A DNA stretch of 64,000 bases from an uncultured Bacteroidales bacterium (GTDB lineage Bacteria > Bacteroidota > Bacteroidia > Bacteroidales > UBA1715), in assembly GCA_937892155.1 (NCBI GenBank), contig CALAUG010000039.1, positions 1 to 64,000 on the forward strand, read 5' to 3'. The translations under genes and the position numbers were made by a program. The notes under the pieces were generated by a model that had not been told where the DNA came from, made no database searches, and saw only the letters and a list, made by a program, of their open reading frames with translations. This document shows, piece after piece, positions 59,149 to 64,000 of the stretch (position 1 is the first letter of the stretch; every line of letters starts with the position of its first letter).

Positions 59149-60846
59149 TTAGAAGTTTTCCACCATCCCTGCCAGCAATGCAAACGGAGCATTCCAGTTA
59201 ATAGCAATTTCGTTGGTTGAAAAGCTGCAGATTTTATCCAAATAGCATGCGGCTGGAGCTTGAGACGGATATGTTCTTCCACCACAATCACGCAGAATAA
59301 TGTTGGTTGCTCCACCAGCAAGATAACCAGGTAGCGGTTCTTCTATACCATCAGACGTACAACGACGGTCGTGAAAATGTCGAGGATATTTTGAACCAAA
59401 ACCAGAGACAAAACAATAATCAGTAGGATTACAGCCCAACAAATAATCCCAAGAAGAAAGCATTGCATGTTTATATTTTGATTCACCATATATCTTGTAA
59501 GCCAATCCCAACAATGATCCACACGAAGCAATATACCCATTACTTCCCCAGTTATATTTCACAATCGGCACACGGTTACCCGAATTTTCGTATTTGGTAA
59601 ACAAATCAGCCGTGAGTTTGTCGAAAGAACTGCGGATTATGTTTTTAACTTGAGGAAACTCGTTTTCGTGTAACACAAGCGACATTAGACCAAGTGTAGT
59701 CACACTTCCCCATTCTGGAACCGTAAAATCTTTATTGAAGTTCAACTCCTCAAAATATTTTTTTTCTTTTGTTGTGACATACAATTCTGCAGCGGCCCAG
59801 AAAAATTCATCTTCCACATTTTTATCTGTGTATCCACCTGTAAAAACATCTATAGGATTGGTATAATACACTGCTGGATATTTTTTTGCCCAATTCCACG
59901 CGTTCTTAGCAGCCGTTAACGCTTGTTCCGATACATGGGGAAAATCATTTTCGTAATCCGCAAAAATTCGCGAAGCCATAGCCATCATCGCAGCAAAATC
60001 AAGAGCCGAAGCCGTTGATTTCCCTATCATATAACGCTCAAGATTGTCTTCGTGAGGAAGAATCATACTACAAAAACGCAAAGACGACAACTTTGTATAC
60101 ACCCCTCCATCTTCATCCTGCATAGCAAAAAGCCAATCAAGTTCCCACTTCAATTCGTTCAAAATATCGGGAACGCCATTACCGCTTTCGGGAATATTGA
60201 GATTCAATGATTTATAATATTCAGGGAATAATTCATACGCAAACGCCAAAGAATGAAAAGAAATGCCAGCGTTAACGACGTATAAGTTATAATCTCCAGC
60301 ATCGTACCAACCCTTAGGCGCAGACACAAGCGTACCTTCGGGACGCGTCTTAGTCGCTGCTGACTTATGAATCTTCACTTCCGTGTCGGCATGACCAAGC
60401 GGACGAGAAAAATCAACACCATTAAACGTGGCATATTCCGGCAATAATTCCGTTGAAGCACGCCAATAGTAAAAAGCGCGAATTGAAGCCTTTGAAATTG
60501 CAGTAAAAATATTTTCTTTTTGTATCACAAACGGGAAAGATGTCTGTTCCCCCGAACGAATATAATAAGAACCTTCTGTTTGAAAATCGGAAAAATCCGC
60601 AATCTGCAAAGTTTCATCCGACATATCCCAATACGTTCCACCACCCATGGAACCGGTATAAACGACTTCATTTGTCTTTGCATCACACACATCGAAAGAT
60701 TGCGTGTTCATATTTGCGAGAAAGGCATACTTCTGTCCAAATAACTGGTAGCCAATCTGATTGACACGAATAGAATGTATTTGGGGTAATGCCTGCATAG
60801 CGGTTAGTATCAACAAAAGAAAAACTAAAAACCTCTTTTTACTCAT
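59149..60846 (-). CDS. Glycoside hydrolase family 9 (endoglucanase-type)
   Basis: A 565-residue secreted enzyme (signal LVFLLLILTAMQALPQ). Residues ~25-110 form the N-terminal Ig-like CelD domain (HSIRVNQIGYQLFGQKYAFL). The GH9 (alpha/alpha)6 domain follows, with the catalytic Asp region KGWYDAGDYNLYVV, LDWLFAMQDEDGGVYTK, YLLGCNPTDYCFVSGFGSKYP with HFHDRR, and the catalytic Glu in FSTNEIAINWNAPF. It should cut beta-1,4-glucan or related glucans. The start at 60846 follows from the -7 box at 60872-60879. Confidence 0.94.
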   Translation of the reverse strand: MSKKRFLVFLLLILTAMQALPQIHSIRVNQIGYQLFGQKYAFLANMNTQSFDVCDAKTNEVVYTGSMGGGTYWDMSDETLQIADFSDFQTEGSYYIRSGEQTSFPFVIQKENIFTAISKASIRAFYYWRASTELLPEYATFNGVDFSRPLGHADTEVKIHKSAATKTRPEGTLVSAPKGWYDAGDYNLYVVNAGISFHSLAFAYELFPEYYKSLNLNIPESGNGVPDILNELKWELDWLFAMQDEDGGVYTKLSSLRFCSMILPHEDNLERYMIGKSTASALDFAAMMAMASRIFADYENDFPHVSEQALTAAKNAWNWAKKYPAVYYTNPIDVFTGGYTDKNVEDEFFWAAAELYVTTKEKKYFEELNFNKDFTVPEWGSVTTLGLMSLVLHENEFPQVKNIIRSSFDKLTADLFTKYENSGNRVPIVKYNWGSNGYIASCGSLLGLAYKIYGESKYKHAMLSSWDYLLGCNPTDYCFVSGFGSKYPRHFHDRRCTSDGIEEPLPGYLAGGATNIILRDCGGRTYPSQAPAACYLDKICSFSTNEIAINWNAPFALLAGMVENF

Positions 60847-60871
60847 ATCGGGAAACAATATTCTTTCATTA

Positions 60872-60879
60872 CAAATCTA
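60872..60879 (-). promoter_or_regulatory. -7 promoter box of the GH9 gene
   Basis: CAAATCTA on plus (TAGATTTG on minus), 25 bases before the ATG at 60846. Confidence 0.45.
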
Positions 60880-60957
60880 CAAATTATTCAAATGCAGACT
60901 GCAATTATCCTCAAATAAAAGACACCTATTATCTAAAAATCCCATTCTAGAATTGCT

Positions 60958-61839
60958 TCAACGGCAAACATAATACTTTATCCAATTTTTAAACAAGGCA
61001 TCGCGACATGGTTTCCACGAATACTTCACAGATTTCCGAATATCATCATCTTCAAAATAATTATATGGAAACATTGGATTTTTCCCTTTCTCACAATCCC
61101 GTTCATATTCTTTACGAAGTCGTTCTCTTCCATATTCAGGGTGACTCACAGCAAAAACTTGTTTCCCTCCATAAGCAACAATCAACCCCGGTCCTGTCAC
61201 TGGAGATTCTGCGACGATGGTTGCTTCAGGAACCGACTCAACTTCGTCGTGAGACAAATACCACGGCCTGCTGACAGGCAACAACAAATCTCCCGCCAAC
61301 CCTTCAACCAGTGGCGAATTAGTGTCAAGAATCGTATGAGGATATATACCGCTCCACTGAAAAACATTGCGCTTAAAGTGTATGCCCCAGTTGTAATAAA
61401 TACGTGCAAAAGCAGACCAACAAATATGCAAGGTTGACTTAACGTGAACATCGGCCCAACGAAAGAACACACACAATTGCCTCCAATACAAAATCTCCTC
61501 GTATTCAAACCGTTCAAACGGTGCACCATTGATTATCATTGCATCGTATAATTCCCCACGTTCCATCACTTCAGAAACATCTTCATAATAGGTATCAACG
61601 TATTCCTGAGGAGAATGATGATACAACAGATTACTCATTTTCACTGCGGTGACTTCTATCGGTTTGTCAATCAACGACAATGCACAATATAATTCAGCCT
61701 CAGCATTTTCTTTATCCGGCATAAGATTCAATATCAGCATCTTAATGGGTGTAATACCAGCCGGACGGACATCTGTCAAAGAATAGCCTTCCGCATTTAA
61801 TTTCTCTATAAGAGGTGAATGTTTTGGAACAATTATCAT
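60958..61839 (-). CDS. Divergent homoserine O-acyltransferase (MetA family)
   Basis: A 293-residue MetA-type protein. The frame starts at 61872, but the -7 box at 61861-61868 overlaps that, so MIIVPKHSPLIEKL at 61839 is the start. The catalytic residues are kept: Cys in LHICWSAFARIYY, His and Glu in SHPEYGRERL, and the Lys in ILNLMPDKENAEAEL. The N-terminal ~40 residues and the region after the Cys (WGIHFKRNVFQWSGIYPH) differ from typical MetA. It would acylate homoserine on the way to methionine, but the substrate or acyl donor may differ. No other met genes are near. Confidence 0.82.
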   Translation of the reverse strand: MIIVPKHSPLIEKLNAEGYSLTDVRPAGITPIKMLILNLMPDKENAEAELYCALSLIDKPIEVTAVKMSNLLYHHSPQEYVDTYYEDVSEVMERGELYDAMIINGAPFERFEYEEILYWRQLCVFFRWADVHVKSTLHICWSAFARIYYNWGIHFKRNVFQWSGIYPHTILDTNSPLVEGLAGDLLLPVSRPWYLSHDEVESVPEATIVAESPVTGPGLIVAYGGKQVFAVSHPEYGRERLRKEYERDCEKGKNPMFPYNYFEDDDIRKSVKYSWKPCRDALFKNWIKYYVCR

Positions 61840-61860
61840 CGTATCTGACAAAAACGAAGG

Positions 61861-61868
61861 CAAATGTA
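61861..61868 (-). promoter_or_regulatory. -7 promoter box of the metA-like gene
   Basis: CAAATGTA on plus (TACATTTG on minus). It overlaps the codons before 61860 and so rules against the ATG at 61872. Confidence 0.45.
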
Positions 61869-61989
61869 ACATTCTTTTAATTAAAAACTAAAAGGTAAGA
61901 TTTAAGAATTAGAATTTATTGCAATTAATACGCCCCCGATTCTTGTTCATTAATTTTAATTCTAATATGGCAGAAATCACAAAAAGACG

Positions 61990-61997
61990 TATTTTTG
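61990..61997 (+). promoter_or_regulatory. -7 promoter box of the BatE-like gene
   Basis: TATTTTTG. The ATG at 62002 would lie before the expected start of transcription, so the ATG at 62020 is preferred. Confidence 0.45.
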
Positions 61998-62019
61998 AAC
62001 AATGGAAAATTCAAAAAGT

Positions 62020-62784
62020 ATGAAACGAGTCATTACCACTATATGTTTCTCATTAACAATATTCTATAATCTTTTTGCACAAAATGTTGATTCGACCAAC
62101 GCAATAGTGAATGCCGAAGAAGCGTACAAAAATCAAGATTACCAAACAGCTATTTCATTGTACGAATCGATTATTAACGACGGATATGAAAGCGCTGATT
62201 TGCTTTTCAATTTAGGCAATGCATATTTCAAATCTGGAGAGTTGGCAAAATCATTAGTTTATTACGAAAAAGCGAAACTACTTGCTCCAAACGACAAAGA
62301 CATTGAACACAATCTTGCATTTGCATACAATCAGCAGCCAGACAATATTGAACAAATCGGCGATGGGTTTCTGGTAAAAATATATCAAACAATTTACAGA
62401 GTTTTCACTGTTGACACCTGGGCTATTATAGGCATTTTCTGTTCTGCGACATTCTGCGTTTGTCTCTGTTTATTTTTATTTTCCCAAACACGAAACAGAA
62501 AAAAAATCGCATTGACGATTTCTCTCTGCTCCCTTTTAATTGGAACTATTGCTTTCTGTTCCGCACAATCACGATATTCAGAATTAACGTCACACGAATA
62601 TGCCATAGTAATAGAGCCGACAACAAGCATAAAAACAGAGCCTATGCTCAATGCCATGGATTTAGCCACAATTCATGGTGGGCTCAAGGTAAAAGTAATT
62701 GACGAAGCTTTCGGATGGTTAAAAATCAGCCTTGGCAACGGGAATGAAGGGTGGATAATAAAAGATTTCGTTGAACGAATCTAA
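62020..62784 (+). CDS. BatE-like protein: TPR, membrane anchor and SH3b domain
   Basis: A 254-residue protein with a signal peptide (TTICFSLTIFYNLFAQ), TPR repeats at ~30-105 (AYKNQDYQTAISLYESIINDG; LFNLGNAYFKSGELAKSL), two membrane segments at ~130-180, and a C-terminal SH3b domain (VKVIDEAFGWLKISLGNGNEGW). This is the layout of BatE of the Bacteroides aerotolerance (Bat) operon. Here batA-batD are not beside it: the neighbours are metA-like and a sugar transporter. A role in the envelope is likely; a link with aerotolerance is only by family. Confidence 0.83.
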   Translation: MKRVITTICFSLTIFYNLFAQNVDSTNAIVNAEEAYKNQDYQTAISLYESIINDGYESADLLFNLGNAYFKSGELAKSLVYYEKAKLLAPNDKDIEHNLAFAYNQQPDNIEQIGDGFLVKIYQTIYRVFTVDTWAIIGIFCSATFCVCLCLFLFSQTRNRKKIALTISLCSLLIGTIAFCSAQSRYSELTSHEYAIVIEPTTSIKTEPMLNAMDLATIHGGLKVKVIDEAFGWLKISLGNGNEGWIIKDFVERI

Positions 62785-62836
62785 ACTTCATTGTTAATAA
62801 CTTATTTCAAAAAAGATTCTTTTTCGTGCAATAATA

Positions 62837-62868
62837 TTCGGTATGAAACAAGAATTTTCCTACCTTTG
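62837..62868 (+). promoter_or_regulatory. Promoter of the sugar transporter gene
   Basis: TTCG at 62837-62840 (three of four for TTTG), a 20-bp spacer and TACCTTTG at 62861-62868, 31 bases before the ATG at 62900. Confidence 0.5.
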
Positions 62869-62899
62869 TAGAAACTAAAATAAATTTATTTTTTCTTTT

Positions 62900-64000
62900 A
62901 TGGATAACAACGAAAATCAAGTCCCAACTGCTCCAGAAAAAGAATCGAAATCGATGTCTTCGGGGGGCGAAAAATTAGCTTGGTCAAGTGGTGGTATCAC
63001 CGAGAACCTTGCTATGAACGTATTTCCATCGTTAAGTTTCAACATCTTTCAAATTGGTATGGGTATCAGCCCACTTATCATTACCATTGCAACAAGTGGT
63101 TCGAAATTTATCGAGGCAATTTCCGATACGTTTTTTGGAAATCTAAGTGACAACACCCGTTCTAAATGGGGTCGTCGTCGTCCTTGGATTTTTATTGGAG
63201 CCTTTATTATGGCTTTAGCTTTCACAGCTATTTGGTTTACACCACGTACTCCAGGTCTTTTCCAATCAATTTATTTTATTGGAATTGTTTCAATCTTCTA
63301 CATTGTGATGGCTATTTGGCAGATGCCTTTTGGTGCCTTAGGTCTTGAACTTGAAGAGGATTACACCGAGCGAACCAAGCTACAGACATACAAGTCAATA
63401 TTCTCGTATATCGTTGGTATTCTTGTAGGTTCTGCTTATTTGATTTGCCAAATGGACTTTATGAAAGGTGCCGGCGATGAAGTTGATGGTGCTCGTAACC
63501 TCGGTTTGATTGTTGGTGCTCTTATCATTATATTCGGTATTATTCCTGCAATTTTCTGTAAAGAAAAGAACATGGTTCGTACTCAATCACAAAAGAAAGA
63601 CCCATTTTGGCCTTCTTTGGTTGTTACGTTCAAATCGAAACCATTCCTATTGTTGATGGGTGCTTTGTTCTTCGTATATGTTGCATTGTTCTTCATGTTA
63701 CCTTTGCTTGGTTACATTTCAATGTATCACGTATGTTCCGATGGTATGCACAACATTTTCAACTGGACTTGGCGACATCCATTTACATTCTCTTTCGAAG
63801 AACAATTTGTAACACATAAAGAATTGGCAGGTTACATCGGTGTTTATACTGCTATTCTTCAACCAGCAACACAAATTTTAATGGTTATCATTGTGAACCG
63901 TATCGCAAAATTCTTCGATAAACGTACGTTATTGATTATCGGTTCCGTAATTGCAATTATCGGTTACGTTTCGAGCTGGTTCCTATTCACTCCTAACGCT
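62900..64000 (+). CDS. MFS sugar transporter, GPH/SLC45 type (partial, cut by window end)
   Basis: The first 367 codons of a major facilitator. Its N-terminal ~25 residues are hydrophilic, then come about nine membrane segments up to the window end. The loop between helices 2 and 3 has SDNTRSKWGRRRPWIF, the signature of glycoside-pentoside-hexuronide and SLC45-type sugar symporters; ISDTFFGNLSD precedes it, and FGALGLELEEDYTERTKLQTYK follows in the next part. It probably imports a disaccharide or glycoside with H+ or Na+. A link with the GH9 enzyme 2 kb away is possible but unproven. Confidence 0.9.
   Translation, partial: MDNNENQVPTAPEKESKSMSSGGEKLAWSSGGITENLAMNVFPSLSFNIFQIGMGISPLIITIATSGSKFIEAISDTFFGNLSDNTRSKWGRRRPWIFIGAFIMALAFTAIWFTPRTPGLFQSIYFIGIVSIFYIVMAIWQMPFGALGLELEEDYTERTKLQTYKSIFSYIVGILVGSAYLICQMDFMKGAGDEVDGARNLGLIVGALIIIFGIIPAIFCKEKNMVRTQSQKKDPFWPSLVVTFKSKPFLLLMGALFFVYVALFFMLPLLGYISMYHVCSDGMHNIFNWTWRHPFTFSFEEQFVTHKELAGYIGVYTAILQPATQILMVIIVNRIAKFFDKRTLLIIGSVIAIIGYVSSWFLFTPNA

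Overview
The window is chromosomal DNA from a low-GC member of the Bacteroidota, most likely an uncultured Bacteroidales. Three things point there. The genes are Bacteroidota-typical: DUF5606, DUF4250, long NusB, BatE-like, DUF1573, SPOR and TSP3 envelope proteins, UbiD. Shine-Dalgarno sequences are scarce. The characteristic promoter (-33 TTTG, about 19-21 bp, -7 TAnnTTTG) recurs upstream of many genes. In several places the -7 box lies over an upstream start codon and so favours a downstream one.

Layout. Bases 1-4300 are accessory and variable: two tandem RhuM-family genes with conserved ends and a diverged core, a candidate small RNA, a small CdiA-CT-like nuclease-fold protein, and a surface lipoprotein. 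The GC-rich 3' end of the lipoprotein gene looks like the variable region of a diversity-generating retroelement, and its 5' leader contains (TG)25. Bases 4385-23636 are mostly housekeeping on the minus strand: a LeuA/CimA-type synthase, DEAD-box helicase, recA, an ECF sigma factor, a degenerate FAH-fold protein with a DEDDh exonuclease, gyrB-dnaN, and the operon mgtE / DUF1573 / aminotransferase / lipid kinase / DUF4250. A plus-strand block (AsmA-like protein, SDR, UbiD) interrupts it at 9102-13964. Bases 23814-37272 are mostly plus strand: split chromate transporter, CDF exporter, STAS-rnz-recF, rlmD, two envelope proteins, phosphohexomutase, acidic-tail protein and yebC.

Bases 37329-44519 form a minus-strand series: nusB, DUF1573, yajC, ybbR, coaE, TerB-DnaJ protein, DUF5606, M3 peptidase and an MBL hydrolase. 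Bases 44681-52958 form a plus-strand envelope series: LysM/periplasmic-binding protein, MATE, cytidylate-kinase-like protein, PagL-like lipid A deacylase, PBP4, SDR and a VOC protein. Then come a secreted MORN-LRR protein ending in a Hint autoprocessing domain, a 2[4Fe-4S] ferredoxin, a MerR regulator, a STAS plus PP2C/ATPase partner-switching pair, a lipoprotein, a GH9 cellulase, a MetA homologue, an orphan BatE-like protein and a GPH-type sugar transporter cut by the window end.

No rRNA, tRNA, CRISPR array, insertion sequence or reverse transcriptase was recognised. The features most worth following are the DGR-like lipoprotein with its microsatellite leader, the Hint-terminated MORN-LRR protein, the mosaic RhuM pair, the small RNA and the degenerate FAH protein.
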